A DNA stretch of 64,000 nucleotides from Bradyrhizobium hipponense (GCF_008123965.1 NZ_VSTH01000142.1:1-64000), one strand, 5' to 3'; shown: positions 27,671 through 39,120, counted from the first letter of the stretch. Notes: generated by a model from the letters alone, not told the origin. Made by a program: numbers and translations.

Positions 27671-29017
27671 TCAGGATTTAACCAGCCGGGCGGCGTAAAA
27701 TCCGTCGAGCCCGCCGAGCTTTGGATCGGCGTTCGGCAAATGGCTGGGCAGGGTGCGCAGGTCGCCATCGGCAGTGATGATCTCGCCGAGGCCGAAGACC
27801 TCGGACGCTTCGATCGGCACGCGCCGAAGCGCAGGTTCTGCGGCGAGCAGCGTGGCGATGGCCTGCTCGCCCTCCTCCGGTTCCAGCGAACAGGTGCAAT
27901 AGACCAGCGTTCCGCCCGGCTTGAGCAGCGAAACGGATTTTCGCAGCAGCCGTTGCTGGAGCACGGTCAGCGCGGCGATGTCGGACTCCTGCCGGAGCCA
28001 TGCCACGTCGGGGTGACGGCGAATCGTGCCGGTCGACGTGCAGGGTGCATCGATCAGGATGCCGTCGAAGCCGTCCGCCGGGCCGGCCCATTCCGCGGCG
28101 TCGGCGACGACAGTCTCGGCCTGGAGCGACAAGCGCGCCAGATTTTCGCGCAGCCGCGCCACCCGGGCGGGCGAGCGGTCGATCGCCGTGACACGCGCGC
28201 CGGTTTGCGCCAGTTGCGCGGTCTTGCCGCCGGGCGCGGCGCAGAGATCGGCGATGGATTTGCCGGCGATGTCGCCGAACAGCCGGGCCGGCAGCGCGGC
28301 GGCGGCGTCCTGCACCCACCATTGTCCTTCGGCGAAGCCGGGCAGCATGGTCACCGCGCCGTGCAGCACCGTGCGTACCGATCCGGTCGGCAGCACCTCG
28401 CCATGCAGCCGGCTCGCCCATTGCGCGGCGTCCGACTTCACGGTGAGATCGAGCGAAGGCTCGTGGCCAAGCGCCAGCGCCATGTCCCTTGCGACGGTCT
28501 CGCCGTAATGTGCGCTCCAGCGCGCGAGCAGCCAGGGCGGCAGGTCCAGCGATTGCGCGGCAACCTCTTCCACCAGCGCCTTGCCCTCGCGCGCGCAGCG
28601 GCGCAGCACAGCGTTGACGAGGCCGGCGTAGCGCGCGGCGCGGCGGTCGGATTGCACGAGGCGAACGGAGAGGTCGACGGCGGCGTGATCGGGCACGTCC
28701 ATCCAGAGAATCTGCGCGGCGCCGATCAGAAGCGCGCTCTGCGCGCGCGGTGCCTCGGATGGAATGCCCTTGTCGAGCAGCCGCGAGAGCACGTGGCCGA
28801 GCGTGCCGAGCCGGCGCAGGATAGTCGCGACCAGGCGTCGCATCAGGGCGCGGTCGCGGTCGGCGAGCGTCTTCAGTCCCGGATGAGCGCCGGCGCCATC
28901 GAGCTGATCGTCGAGCGTGCGGCGCTTGTGCAGCACGCCGTCGACGATGTCGGCAGCGATCCGCCGCGCTGCCAGACCAGGCACTTCGGATGGAGGGGCG
29001 AAACGTTGAGATGGCAT
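27671..29017 (-). CDS. RsmB/NOP-family RNA (cytosine-5) methyltransferase
   Basis: The 448-residue enzyme has a NusB-like RNA-binding N-terminal domain (residues ~10-145, RRIAADIVDGVLHKRRTLDD...) and a SAM-dependent methyltransferase domain: DLCAAPGGKTAQLAQ (SAM loop), IDAPCTSTGTIRRHPD (catalytic Cys of motif IV) and LVYCTCSLEPEEGEQ (second Cys of motif VI). It probably methylates C967 of 16S rRNA, as RsmB does, but alphaproteobacteria carry several relatives so I give no symbol. ATG 29017 begins MPSQRFAPPSEVPGLAARR. It is divergent from the SDH assembly factor gene and upstream of the heparinase-like gene. Confidence 0.92.
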   Translation of the reverse strand: MPSQRFAPPSEVPGLAARRIAADIVDGVLHKRRTLDDQLDGAGAHPGLKTLADRDRALMRRLVATILRRLGTLGHVLSRLLDKGIPSEAPRAQSALLIGAAQILWMDVPDHAAVDLSVRLVQSDRRAARYAGLVNAVLRRCAREGKALVEEVAAQSLDLPPWLLARWSAHYGETVARDMALALGHEPSLDLTVKSDAAQWASRLHGEVLPTGSVRTVLHGAVTMLPGFAEGQWWVQDAAAALPARLFGDIAGKSIADLCAAPGGKTAQLAQTGARVTAIDRSPARVARLRENLARLSLQAETVVADAAEWAGPADGFDGILIDAPCTSTGTIRRHPDVAWLRQESDIAALTVLQQRLLRKSVSLLKPGGTLVYCTCSLEPEEGEQAIATLLAAEPALRRVPIEASEVFGLGEIITADGDLRTLPSHLPNADPKLGGLDGFYAARLVKS

Positions 29018-29203
29018 GCGGCTTAAGGTTCTTAGCGAGCGGCAGTTCCGCCGAAGGGGCGCATGCCTTAACCAACAGAGCTGTGGCACGCGAATATGCC
29101 AAATGTAAGAATGAGCTCTCGCGTTTACAGCCCCGCATGACTATTTCTGCAATGCTTTATTGGACGTCGCGCGCGTTGCGGTCTTGCGCTAGGAACCCAG
29201 ATC

Positions 29204-29401
29204 ATGAGTGACCAGCCCTCCGCTCCACATCGCAAGCCGCTGTCGCCGGCCGCCCAGCGCGCGCTGGCTGAAGCCGAAGCGCGCCGGCGCGCCGCTGCGG
29301 CCCAGGCCGACATGGCGCCGAAGGAGTTGCATGGGCCAAAGGGACCCGAGCCCACCCGTTACGGCGATTGGGAGCGCAAAGGCATCGCCTCGGACTTTTG
29401 A
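29204..29401 (+). CDS. DUF1674 / SDHAF4-like succinate dehydrogenase assembly factor
   Basis: A 65-residue protein: an Ala/Arg-rich helical N-terminus (SPAAQRALAEAEARRRAA) and the diagnostic C-terminal GPKGPEPTRYGDWERKGIASDF. The mitochondrial relative SDHAF4 binds flavinylated SdhA and helps assemble succinate dehydrogenase. AGGAA precedes ATG 29204. The sdh genes themselves are not in the window. It is followed 57 bp later by the nuclease gene on the same strand. Confidence 0.9.
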   Translation: MSDQPSAPHRKPLSPAAQRALAEAEARRRAAAAQADMAPKELHGPKGPEPTRYGDWERKGIASDF

Positions 29402-29458
29402 AGCTCTGGTTCGAGGACTCTCTTGCCGGCCCGGCCGATTCAGCCCTAGCGTTCGCGG

Positions 29459-30052
29459 ATGTCGCGCTTCGACCCCAGCCATCCATTTCGGCATTTGTAC
29501 AGCGGCTCGCCATTTGGTCGACGGTTCTCAGGGCTGTTGCCGTGGATGTTCATTGTGGGAATCGTGGTGGCTATTGTGCTCACCTTCCGTCACGGGACGA
29601 ACTGGCCAGTTCCGCATGCGGCCGACGGTCGGCCGCATGACGCCGAGATCATCCTCCAGCAGGCCGGTAACCCCGACATTCGCCAGACCGTCGACGTCAT
29701 CCGCACCATCGACGGCGACACCTTCCTCGCGCGCGTGCATCAAGGCGATGGCCGCGAGCTCGTCGCGCGTGTTCGCCTGCGCGGCATCGATGCACCGGAG
29801 ATGAAAGCCTCCTGCCAGGAAGAACTCGACAAGGCCGAAGCCGCCGCCGCCGCGCTCCGCGACCTGCTCGGCCAGGGCGGCGTCACGATCTCCAATCTCG
29901 GCCCCGACAAATACGGACGCGTTCTCGCCGACGTCGCGACCAAACGCACTGCCAACGTCTCGGCTGTGTTGCTCGCAGGCGGCTATGCGCGCAGCTACAA
30001 TGGCGGCCATCGCGACGGCTGGTGCGCGCGGGGCTGGCGCTTCTGGCAATAA
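29459..30052 (+). CDS. membrane-anchored thermonuclease-family protein
   Basis: The 197-residue protein has one N-terminal membrane segment (PWMFIVGIVVAIVLTF, residues ~28-43) and a staphylococcal-nuclease fold: VIRTIDGDTFLARV (Asp metal ligand), VRLRGIDAPEM (Arg and Asp-Ala-Pro-Glu catalytic signature) and KYGRVLADV with the second Arg. Arg-Asp-Glu catalytic positions appear kept, so Ca2+-dependent nuclease activity outside the cytosol is likely. It follows the DUF1674 gene and ends directly at a strong terminator shared with the convergent L,D-transpeptidase. Confidence 0.9.
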   Translation: MSRFDPSHPFRHLYSGSPFGRRFSGLLPWMFIVGIVVAIVLTFRHGTNWPVPHAADGRPHDAEIILQQAGNPDIRQTVDVIRTIDGDTFLARVHQGDGRELVARVRLRGIDAPEMKASCQEELDKAEAAAAALRDLLGQGGVTISNLGPDKYGRVLADVATKRTANVSAVLLAGGYARSYNGGHRDGWCARGWRFWQ

Positions 30053-30053
30053 A

Positions 30054-30079
30054 AAAGCCGCGTCGTTCGACGCGGCTTT
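30054..30079. terminator. bidirectional intrinsic terminator
   Basis: A perfect 26-bp palindrome: AAAGCCGCGTCG, a TT centre, then CGACGCGGCTTT. It has A-runs on the left and T-runs on the right, giving U-tracts for both strands, and lies between the convergent nuclease and L,D-transpeptidase genes. Confidence 0.9.
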
Positions 30080-30105
30080 CGCTGTTCTGATCTGATTTCC
30101 GGTGA

Positions 30106-30621
30106 TCAGCGCGCCACGACCACCGTCGTGCCGACGGAGACGCGGCTGTAGAGATCGCTGATGTCGTCGTTGAGCATGCGGATGCAGCCGTAGGAAACGA
30201 AGCCGCCAACCGAGCCCGGCACGTTGGTACCGTGGATAGCATATTCGCCGCCGGCCAGCGTCATGGCGGCGACGCCCATCGGATTGCGCGGCGATCCGCC
30301 TGGAATGACGTCGGGTATGCTCGGCTTGTCGCGCTTCACCTCGGCGGGTGGCGACCAGGCCGGATTGCGGTACTTGCCGTCGATGCGGGTGGTGCCGGCC
30401 CACTGCTTGCCGGTTTTGCCGACGCCAACGGGATAACGGACGGCGTGACCGTTATCGAGGATGAGATAGAGCCGTCGCTCGCTGGTTTTGACCACGATCG
30501 TACCCGGCGAATAGTCAGTCAGATGTGTCCCCACCATTTCCGGCCGCGCCTGCGCCGCCGTCGGGATCAAGGCCCCTGCTCCGATGGTGGCGGCCAGCGC
30601 CACCGCGATCCGCATCGACAT
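30106..30621 (-). CDS. exported L,D-transpeptidase (YkuD domain)
   Basis: L,D-transpeptidases form 3-3 peptidoglycan crosslinks or attach proteins to the wall in the periplasm. The 171-residue protein has a signal peptide (MRIAVALAATIGAGALIPTAAQA) and a YkuD domain with IHGTNVPGS followed by the active-site SYGCIRM (Cys nucleophile, Arg). VKTSERRLYLILDNG and GKTGKQWAGT are the usual entry motifs. ATG 30621 with AAGGGGA upstream is used; an ATG two codons later is equally possible. It ends at the strong terminator shared with the nuclease gene. Confidence 0.94.
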   Translation of the reverse strand: MSMRIAVALAATIGAGALIPTAAQARPEMVGTHLTDYSPGTIVVKTSERRLYLILDNGHAVRYPVGVGKTGKQWAGTTRIDGKYRNPAWSPPAEVKRDKPSIPDVIPGGSPRNPMGVAAMTLAGGEYAIHGTNVPGSVGGFVSYGCIRMLNDDISDLYSRVSVGTTVVVAR

Positions 30622-31053
30622 CAATGTTTCCCCTTGCCCGAACGGGTCGTCCAAAATTACGCAGCACCGGCAATTGCCCGCTCGCCCGAACATTCTTAAC
30701 CGCGTCCATTAACCGGATGGTTTCCACGCGCGGCCGCCGAGGGCCGGTCAGCAGGGGGAACAAAGGAAATGTTCGAAATAAAGTAAATAACCTGAAAACA
30801 ACACTCGGCGGAAAGATGCGGGTGGCGGCGGCACGCACCTGACAAGTCCGTGAGGATGCGAACGGTCGTTATTTCAGAGGGCGTCAGCATTTCAGAGGCC
30901 GTCGGCGCTCAATGCAGCCTCGCGCACGCGGCGCGCAAGTGACGCGGCGCCGAGCCGGGCTCATCTTTCCATGGGGAATGACGTTGGCATGGGCGCGGCT
31001 CGGCAGCGCACCGCAAAGATGCGCTGCGCTGCGTCCGGGCACGAGCCGGAGCC
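30622..31053. other. intergenic region with an 18-bp imperfect tandem repeat
   Basis: This 430-bp gap must contain the promoter of the L,D-transpeptidase gene and the end of the acs transcript. Only one structure stands out: ATTTCAGAGGGCGTCAGC (30871-30888) followed directly by ATTTCAGAGGCCGTCGGC (30889-30906). Open frames here are shadows without family matches. Confidence 0.5.
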
Positions 31054-33006
<1,953 letters not shown>

Positions 33007-33411
33007 GTTTTCTCTTCCCTCCACATACGGCAAGCCGAACGCAAGCGACGGGCAAGCCGATTTGATCTTGAACTGATTATGCGTCGGGCTAACCGGGCCC
33101 GACAAGGAGCACAAGCTGGACCTTCGACGGTCCGCCAGCCATGCGAAGGATCAAGGTGGCCAATTGTGACTGTCGCAAATCTGAAACAGGCTGGAGCCTG
33201 CCTTTCGGATCTTTACCCAAATCCCCAGAATGGCCCGTACAGGACCCCATGCAACCGCGAGCGGTATTTAGAAACCGTCCCTCACCGATTCGGGACTCGC
33301 AATACGGTTCGGAACACCCTAAATGGCCAACCCGGGTCCACAGAGACCCCTTGGAACAAGAATCAGAACAGCGGCATTGACCGACAACAGGCAGGGCTAA
33401 GGCATAACACT
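33007..33411. promoter_or_regulatory. 405-bp divergent upstream region of acs and topoisomerase IB
   Basis: No gene or strong repeat is visible. The region is less GC-rich than the flanking coding sequence, as expected for two promoters. I could not identify specific operators; the length leaves room for regulators of acetate metabolism. Confidence 0.45.
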
Positions 33412-34581
33412 ATGATGGATCAGCAGAATCTCGGGACGATACGGCCCGCTTCAGCCGATCCTGCCGCTGTTGCACTGGCCAAAGCCCTCGGACAATGGCC
33501 GAAACCGGCCACTTTCAGGCGTCCCAGCCCGAAAAAGGTCTTCGACACGGCGCCTGCGACGACTGTCGAGGCGCTGGCCAAGGAACTGGGCCTGCGGCTC
33601 GGCGACCAGAACGAGCTGACAATCCGGCGCATCAAGCGCGGCAAGGGCTACTCCTTCGTCCGCCCCAACGGCGCGCATATCCGCGACGCCCGCACCATCC
33701 GCCGGCTACATTCTATGGCGGTGCCGCCGGCCTATCGCCAGGTGCGCTATTCGGCCGATCCGAGCTCGCATCTTCAGGCGGTCGGGCGCGATGCCGCGGG
33801 CCGGCTGCAATATCGCTATCATGCCGATTGGGAAAAGGTCCGCGAGCAGCGCAAGGCGCACCGGCTGGAAAAGCTCGTCGGCGCCTTACCGAAAATCCGG
33901 CGCAAGGTCTCGATGTTCCTGTCGGGCGACGAGCCGACGCGCGAGTTCGCGCTTTCGGCCGTGATCGAGCTGATCGCGCGCACCGCGATCCGCCCGGGCA
34001 ACGAATCCTATGCCCGTCTCAACGGCACCCGCGGCGCCACCACGCTGCTGAAGTCCAACGTCTCGCTGGAAGCCGACTGTTTCGTCCTGACGTTCAAGGC
34101 GAAGGGCGGCAAGGCGGTACGGAAGGAATGCGACGCCGCCAAGCTGGTGCGCGCCATCGGCATTCTGCAGGGCGTGCCGGGCAAGCGCATGTTCCAGTAT
34201 CGCGATGCCTCTGGCACCGTGCGGGCCGTGAACACCACGCAGGTGAACGCGTTCCTGCGCGAAATCGCCGGCATCAAGATTTCGCTGAAGGATTTCCGCA
34301 CCCTGATGGCGTCTGCCGTCGTCGTCGAATCACTGTCGCGGATCACGCCGGCGATCAGCCAGCGCGGCCGCAAGAAGCAGGTGCTGGACGCGATCCGGGC
34401 CGCCGCCGATCAGCTCTCGAACACGCCGGCGATCTGCCGCAAGAGCTATGTGCACGACACCATCGTCACCGCCTTCGAGGACGGGATCCTCGAACGCTTC
34501 GCCGCGACCATGAAGGGCCAGCGCTCACAAGCCAGACGCGAGCAGCTTCTGGCGCAAGTGGTTGCGACAGCGGCGGTCTAA
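33412..34581 (+). CDS. DNA topoisomerase IB
   Basis: Bacterial type IB topoisomerases relax supercoils through a 3'-phosphotyrosine intermediate. The 389-residue protein has IRRIKRGKGYSFVRPNGAHI and PPAYRQVRYSADPSSHLQAVGRDAAGRLQYRYHADW in the N-terminal half, and in the catalytic half TAIRPGNESYA, FKAKGGKAVRKE, SLKDFRTLMAS and the active-site tyrosine in RKSYVHD (near residue 345). The residue set Arg-Lys-Arg-His/Tyr seems complete. ATG 33412 and 33415 are adjacent alternatives. A longer in-frame opening reaching back through acs is an antisense artefact. Confidence 0.93.
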   Translation: MMDQQNLGTIRPASADPAAVALAKALGQWPKPATFRRPSPKKVFDTAPATTVEALAKELGLRLGDQNELTIRRIKRGKGYSFVRPNGAHIRDARTIRRLHSMAVPPAYRQVRYSADPSSHLQAVGRDAAGRLQYRYHADWEKVREQRKAHRLEKLVGALPKIRRKVSMFLSGDEPTREFALSAVIELIARTAIRPGNESYARLNGTRGATTLLKSNVSLEADCFVLTFKAKGGKAVRKECDAAKLVRAIGILQGVPGKRMFQYRDASGTVRAVNTTQVNAFLREIAGIKISLKDFRTLMASAVVVESLSRITPAISQRGRKKQVLDAIRAAADQLSNTPAICRKSYVHDTIVTAFEDGILERFAATMKGQRSQARREQLLAQVVATAAV

Positions 34582-34593
34582 CTCCGCGCCTCG

Positions 34594-35049
34594 CTAGGCC
34601 TCGTCGGCCAAACCCTTGTCGGGACCCGGATCGCTGCCCGCAGCTGCAATCGTGAGGCGCTCCAGGTAGTGCGCCCACCCCTTGGCGTGGGCGGCCGCCT
34701 GTTCTTCGGTCGGCAAGCCGCTATGGGTCATGCGGAGCAGCGTGCCGCCGTCGCGTTCGATCAGATCGATCTCAATCAGGCTCGAGCCCGGCGGCACCTC
34801 CTGGCCGGCCTCCCATCCGAACGTGTAGGCCAGACGATGCACCGGCACGACCTCGCGGAAGGCGCCGCGAGCGATGCCGCCGCGCGGGCCGATGCCCTTG
34901 AGCAGATAGAGCCCGCCGGGATGCGGCTCGGTGGTCGCATCCGACCCCATCCAACTCAGGATTTTCTCGGGATCAGTCAAATAGGCGAAAACGGTGGCCC
35001 GCGGAGCCGCAATCTGGGTCTCGCGTCGCACTACGAACGGTTCGGTCAT
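34594..35049 (-). CDS. SRPBCC (AHSA1-type) domain protein
   Basis: The 151-residue protein begins VRRETQIAAPRATVFAYLTDPEKILSWMG, the START/AHSA1 pattern, and continues GGLYLLKGIGPRGGIARGAFREVVPVHRLAYTFGWE and GGTLLRMTHSGLPTEEQAAAHAKGWAHYLERL, the usual order for these small ligand-binding or Hsp90-activator-like folds. Function is unassigned; ligands are hydrophobic in characterised members. It starts at ATG 35049 and is convergent with topoisomerase IB (12-bp gap). Confidence 0.88.
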   Translation of the reverse strand: MTEPFVVRRETQIAAPRATVFAYLTDPEKILSWMGSDATTEPHPGGLYLLKGIGPRGGIARGAFREVVPVHRLAYTFGWEAGQEVPPGSSLIEIDLIERDGGTLLRMTHSGLPTEEQAAAHAKGWAHYLERLTIAAAGSDPGPDKGLADEA

Positions 35050-35151
35050 CGGCGATCATCCCTAGGCTGACACTGGCACATGGCGGCGCCAAAGCGGCTC
35101 GTCAAGGATTGCCCGTGACAAAGCGGGCCTGTCTTCGCCATCATCGGGGCC

Positions 35152-36231
35152 ATGCAACTCTCCCCGACCCTCGCCTGGCTTGTCGACGCCGCCTCCGATG
35201 CCGCCGGGGCCGACCGTCTGCTCGCGGAACTCGGCGCCCACCTGGTCGCCGACGGCGTGCCGATTGCGGCCGGCGCCCTGACGCTGGAGGTGCCACACCC
35301 GCTGATCGCGAAGCGGACCTGGCTTTGGCGCGCGGCGAGCGGCCAGGTGATCGAAGCGCTCGGCTTTGCCCCCGGCGGACTGGCGCCCGACCCGCCCAAC
35401 GATGCCGGTCGCCGCTGGCTGCGGGGCACCGCGCGTGGCGAGGTGCACGAAGACGTCGTTGGCCGACATGATGGGCCGCTGCTCGGCTGGATCGGGCCGC
35501 GTCCGTTCACCCCACGCGAAATCGATCAACTGCGCCAGGCGGCGCGCTTTGCCGCGACGCCGCTCGCACTGCTCGCCGCACGCGCCACGTTGCGGGCGAC
35601 GCTGGATGCCTATCTTGGCAAGCGCAGCGCTGCGCGGGTACTGGCGGCGCCGTTGCGGCGCGACCTCGGCGAGACCATCCAGGCTGCGCTACTCTATGCC
35701 GACCTGCGCGGCTTCACGACATTATCGGAGACCAATCCGCCCGCCGATGTCATCGCGGCGCTCGACGCCTGGTTCGACCGCATCGCCGGTGCGGTTCACG
35801 CCTTCGGCGGCGAAGTGCTGAAATTCATCGGCGACGGCGTGCTGGCGATCTTCCCGGTGGTCGACGCGGAGCGGCGGCTTGCCTGCGATTCAGCCTTGCG
35901 TGCGGCAGGCGCAGCCAAAGCCGGAATGGCTCATCTCAATGAAGAGCGTCGCAGCCAGGGCTTGCCGCCCCTGGCGTTCGGCGCAGCGCTTCATCTCGGC
36001 GAGATGTTGTGGGGCAATATCGGTGCCGCCGATCGGCTGGATTTCACGGCGATAGGCCCCGCCGTCAATCTTGCCAGCCGGCTCGAAGGATTGTGCAAGC
36101 CGCTTGGCCAACCCGTGCTGGCGTCGGGGACGCTTGCTGCCGAGACGGATACGCCGCTGATCGCGCTCGGACTGCATTCGCTACGCGGCATCGCCGCGCC
36201 CTGCGAGGTCTTTGCGCTGCCGGAGAGTTGA
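35152..36231 (+). CDS. class III adenylate/guanylate cyclase domain protein
   Basis: The 359-residue protein has an uncharacterised N-terminal ~170 residues (possibly a sensing domain; PFTPREIDQLRQAARFAATPLALL ends it) and a C-terminal cyclase domain. ALLYADLRGFTTLSE holds the first metal Asp, EVLKFIGDGVLAIFPV the second, and DRLDFTAIGPAVNLASRLEGLCK the transition-state Asn/Arg region, so the active site looks intact. No membrane segment is seen; the product is probably cAMP. A second class III cyclase of different build is at 52494. The gene ends just before a repeat composite. Confidence 0.9.
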   Translation: MQLSPTLAWLVDAASDAAGADRLLAELGAHLVADGVPIAAGALTLEVPHPLIAKRTWLWRAASGQVIEALGFAPGGLAPDPPNDAGRRWLRGTARGEVHEDVVGRHDGPLLGWIGPRPFTPREIDQLRQAARFAATPLALLAARATLRATLDAYLGKRSAARVLAAPLRRDLGETIQAALLYADLRGFTTLSETNPPADVIAALDAWFDRIAGAVHAFGGEVLKFIGDGVLAIFPVVDAERRLACDSALRAAGAAKAGMAHLNEERRSQGLPPLAFGAALHLGEMLWGNIGAADRLDFTAIGPAVNLASRLEGLCKPLGQPVLASGTLAAETDTPLIALGLHSLRGIAAPCEVFALPES

Positions 36232-36241
36232 GCACGGACCC

Positions 36242-36486
36242 GTAGCCTGGATGGAGCGAAGAGGCTGGGCAAGTATTCGGTGCAGCCGCGGGCTCGTAGA
36301 ACGTAGTTCTCTTATGTGACACTCACAGTCACCGCGATGAAATTTTCTACGTGCCAGCGCCTACGGCAACGAATGTATTTCTACTCTGCTCGATGCTGAT
36401 TGAATATTTGCCCAGCCTCGAAGCGAAATCCGGGATCGTGCCACACGAAGACTTTCCCGGACTGCGCTTTGCTCCATCCGGGCTAC
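36242..36486. repeat. GTAGCCCGGATGG-type repeat carrying an inserted element, copy A
   Basis: Outer ends GTAGCCTGGATGGAGCG and GCTCCATCCGGGCTAC are inverted repeats 245 bp apart. The host repeat is interrupted by the 157-bp element at 36262-36418. The reverse complement of the whole composite occurs at 47574-47822, with nearly the same interruption point. Confidence 0.85.
36262..36418. mobile_element. 157-bp MITE-like element, copy A
   Basis: The ends AGGCTGGGCAAGTATTC and GAATATTTGCCCAGCCT are inverted repeats (one mismatch). It is flanked by CGAAG at 36257-36261 and again at 36419-36423, as a 5-bp target-site duplication would be. It has no open reading frame of note. Copy B at 47646-47802 has the same length, the same flanks and about 96% identity by eye, in the opposite orientation. 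Confidence 0.75.
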
Positions 36487-36497
36487 AGTAGCTTCAA

Positions 36498-36911
36498 TTA
36501 GAGCCCGCCCATCTTGCAGACGAGCTTCCACTCCTCCGCCGTCACCGGCTGCACCGATAGGCGCGAATATTTCACCAGCGCCATGTCGGCGAGCTTTTTC
36601 TCGGCCTTGACCGCGGCCATCGTCACCGGCGTCTTCAAGGGCTTGTCCGCCTTGATGTCGACACAGACGAATTTTCCGGTCTTGTCGGTTGGGTCCGGAT
36701 AGGCCTCCTTGATGACTTCCGCGATGCCGACGATCTCCTTGCCCTCGTTGGAATGATAGAAGAACGCCTTGTCGCCCTTCTTCATGTTCACGAGATTCTG
36801 GCGCGCGGTGAAGTTGCGCACGCCGGTCCAGGCCTCGCCCTTGGCGCCCTTGGCGACCTGCTGGTCCCAGGACCACACCGACGGTTCAGATTTCACCAGC
36901 CAGTAGTTCAT
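36498..36911 (-). CDS. EVE domain protein
   Basis: The 137-residue protein is a stand-alone EVE domain, a PUA-like fold that binds modified nucleobases: NYWLVKSEPSVWSWDQQ at the start, VRNFTARQNLVNMKKGDKAFFYHSNEGKEIVGIAEV in the middle and YSRLSVQPVTAEEW near the end. EVE proteins are often associated with modified DNA or RNA handling. ATG 36911 was chosen over a start 33 bp up because it begins the fold. It is on the same strand as gpsA-tsaD, 150 bp downstream, separated by a palindromic repeat. Confidence 0.93.
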   Translation of the reverse strand: MNYWLVKSEPSVWSWDQQVAKGAKGEAWTGVRNFTARQNLVNMKKGDKAFFYHSNEGKEIVGIAEVIKEAYPDPTDKTGKFVCVDIKADKPLKTPVTMAAVKAEKKLADMALVKYSRLSVQPVTAEEWKLVCKMGGL

Positions 36912-36930
36912 CGCGCGCCCTATCCGTTCG

Positions 36931-37058
36931 TCATGGCCGGGCATAGCCGTCCGAAGGACGGCGTCGCTTCCGCTCGCCTATGTCCCGGCCAGCCACGTCT
37001 CTGCTTCCGTGTTCAATATCAAGACGTGGATGCCCGCGACAAGCGCGGGCATGACGGA
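36931..37058. repeat. intergenic inverted repeat of a second family
   Basis: GTCATGGCCGGGCATAGCCG near the left and CAAGCGCGGGCATGACGG near the right give inverted ends; inside are CCGTCCGAAGGACGGC and an ACGTCT/AGACGT pair. It fills the gap between EVE and gpsA genes. Confidence 0.6.
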
Positions 37059-37063
37059 AGATG

Positions 37064-38044
37064 TCATTCCTCTGCCTTGAAGGGGCGCGTCAACAGCCCG
37101 TCGATCGCAGCATCGATCGTGCTCCTGCCGCTCAGGATCGCCGCAACCGCTTCTGATACCGGCATCTCGATGTTTTGCGAAGCTGCGAGCTCGATCAGCA
37201 CGGGTGCGGTGAACTCGCCCTCGGCTAGCTTGCCGGCGGGCGCCTGCTCGCCGCGGCCGAGTGCGAGGCCAAGCGCGAAATTGCGCGACTGCGGGCTCGA
37301 ACAGGTCAGGATCAGATCGCCGAGCCCCGAGAGACCAACAAGCGTCTCGCTGCGCGCGCCGAGCGCGCGGCCCAGCCGTGAAAGTTCGGCAAAGCCGCGG
37401 GTCGTGAGCGCGGCCTGGGCTGAGGCGCCGAGCTTGCGCCCGACCGCGATGCCGACCGCGATCGCCAGCACATTCTTGGCCGCGCCGCCGATCTCGACGC
37501 CGCGGATATCGGTGGAGTGATAGGGCCGGAACGTCGGCGAGCCCAGTGCCTGCACCAGCGCGCTCGCCAAGACCTCATCTTTCGCCGCCAGCGTCACCGC
37601 GGTGGGCAGGCCGCGCGCGACGTCGTCGGCAAAGCTCGGGCCTGACAGCATCGCGGGCCGGGCATGGGGCGCGGCCTCTGCAATCACGTCGGTCATGAAT
37701 TTGTGCGTGCCGTGCTCGATGCCCTTGGCGCAGGCCACGACCGGCGTCGGTTTTGTCAGATGCGAGGCCAGCATGTTGACCGTGCCGCGCAGATGCTGCG
37801 CCGGGGTGGCGACCAGCAGCATGTCGGCACGTGCGGCGAGAGCAAGCTCGCTCGTGACGACGATCTCGGGCGCAAGCCGCACGCCGGGCAGCCGCGGGTT
37901 TTCCCGGCTCGCCGCAATTCGCGTCGCGTGGTCCGCATTGCGTGCCCAGAGCGTCACGTTCCGCCCGGCGCGCGCTGCCACCGTCGCCAGCGCCGTACCC
38001 CACGCGCCCGCACCGATCACCGCGATGGCTTGGAAGGTATCCAT
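37064..38044 (-). CDS. gpsA: glycerol-3-phosphate dehydrogenase [NAD(P)+]
   Basis: GpsA reduces dihydroxyacetone phosphate to sn-glycerol 3-phosphate for phospholipid synthesis. The 326-residue protein has [13 protein letters not shown] at residues ~8-20, the substrate-binding ACAKGIE (~110), [18 protein letters not shown] (~140) and the catalytic-lysine segment [17 protein letters not shown] (~190), then [13 protein letters not shown]. It starts 2 bp after the stop of tsaD, so both are clearly in one operon. Confidence 0.97.
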   Translation of the reverse strand: MDTFQAIAVIGAGAWGTALATVAARAGRNVTLWARNADHATRIAASRENPRLPGVRLAPEIVVTSELALAARADMLLVATPAQHLRGTVNMLASHLTKPTPVVACAKGIEHGTHKFMTDVIAEAAPHARPAMLSGPSFADDVARGLPTAVTLAAKDEVLASALVQALGSPTFRPYHSTDIRGVEIGGAAKNVLAIAVGIAVGRKLGASAQAALTTRGFAELSRLGRALGARSETLVGLSGLGDLILTCSSPQSRNFALGLALGRGEQAPAGKLAEGEFTAPVLIELAASQNIEMPVSEAVAAILSGRSTIDAAIDGLLTRPFKAEE

Positions 38045-38046
38045 CG

Positions 38047-39120
38047 CTAGAATCCCGCGCGGGTGTTGCCGTAGCCCACTGGTGCCGTGGCGTTGGCGTC
38101 GAGCAGCCAGCGCGCGCGGGGCTGCGCGTCCATCGTGTCCGTCATGCCGAGCGCGAGACGTTCGGCGCCTGCCCAGGCGATCATCGCGCCATTGTCGGTG
38201 CAGAGCGCGGGCGGCGGCATGATCAGTTGCGTCTGGGCTTGGCTCGCAACGTCATGCAAGGCGCCGCGGATCGCCTGATTGGCGGCGACGCCTCCAGCGG
38301 CCACCAGCGCATGCGGTGGGCCGAACTGTTCACGGAAAAGTCTCAGGCCGACGCTCAGCCGGTCGGCCGTCGAGTCCAGCACGGCGGCCTGGAAGCTGGC
38401 GCAGAGGTCGCTGACATCCTGCGGCGTGATCTCCGTGATCCGGCTCGCCTCGTTGCGCACGGCGGTCTTCAATCCCGACAGCGAGAAATTGGCATCGGGG
38501 CGTCCCTGCATCGGCCGCGGCAACGCAAAGCGCGTGGCATCGCCGCTCGCCGCCGCGCGCTCGACCTGGGGGCCGCCCGGATAGGGCAGGCCGAGCATCT
38601 TCGCGACCTTGTCAAAGGCCTCGCCGATCGCGTCATCGACGGTGGTGCCGAGCCGCACGTATTGGCCGACGCCGGTGACCGCGACGATCTGGGTGTGGCC
38701 GCCGGAAGCAAGAAACAGACAATAGGGAAATTCGATACCGTCGGTCAGGCGCGGCGTCAGCGCATGGGCTTCCAGATGGTTCACCGCGACCAGGGGGGTA
38801 TCATGCACCATCGCGATCGCCTTGGCGGTGGTGAGCCCGACGATGACGCCGCCGATCAGCCCGGGACCTGCGGCGGCCGCGACGCCGCTCAGCTGGGCGA
38901 AGCCGATGCCGGCCTCGCGCATGGCCCGGTCGATGATGCCGTCGAGCAGGTCAACATGGGCGCGCGCGGCGATCTCCGGCACGACGCCGCCGAAACGGGC
39001 ATGCTCCTCGACCTGCGACCGCACGATATTGGACAAAATCTTGCCGCTGCCGTCGGGCGCGCGCTCGATCACCGCCGCGGCGGTCTCGTCGCAGGTGGTT
39101 TCGATGCCGAGTACCAGCAT
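38047..39120 (-). CDS. tsaD: tRNA N6-threonylcarbamoyladenosine transferase TsaD
   Basis: TsaD, with TsaB and TsaE, transfers the threonylcarbamoyl group to A37 of ANN-decoding tRNAs. The 357-residue protein has [10 protein letters not shown], the metal-binding His pair in NHLEAH (His115, His119), [28 protein letters not shown] and [12 protein letters not shown] near the end. ATG 39120 starts exactly at [13 protein letters not shown]. It is divergent from hemD by about 150 bp and precedes gpsA. Confidence 0.98.
   Translation of the reverse strand: MLVLGIETTCDETAAAVIERAPDGSGKILSNIVRSQVEEHARFGGVVPEIAARAHVDLLDGIIDRAMREAGIGFAQLSGVAAAAGPGLIGGVIVGLTTAKAIAMVHDTPLVAVNHLEAHALTPRLTDGIEFPYCLFLASGGHTQIVAVTGVGQYVRLGTTVDDAIGEAFDKVAKMLGLPYPGGPQVERAAASGDATRFALPRPMQGRPDANFSLSGLKTAVRNEASRITEITPQDVSDLCASFQAAVLDSTADRLSVGLRLFREQFGPPHALVAAGGVAANQAIRGALHDVASQAQTQLIMPPPALCTDNGAMIAWAGAERLALGMTDTMDAQPRARWLLDANATAPVGYGNTRAGF

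Noticed and set aside
24041-29026. Very long plus-strand open frames opposite purH, the heparinase-like gene and the RsmB-like gene
   Set aside because: Typical antisense artefacts of high-GC genes; the minus-strand products are clear family members.
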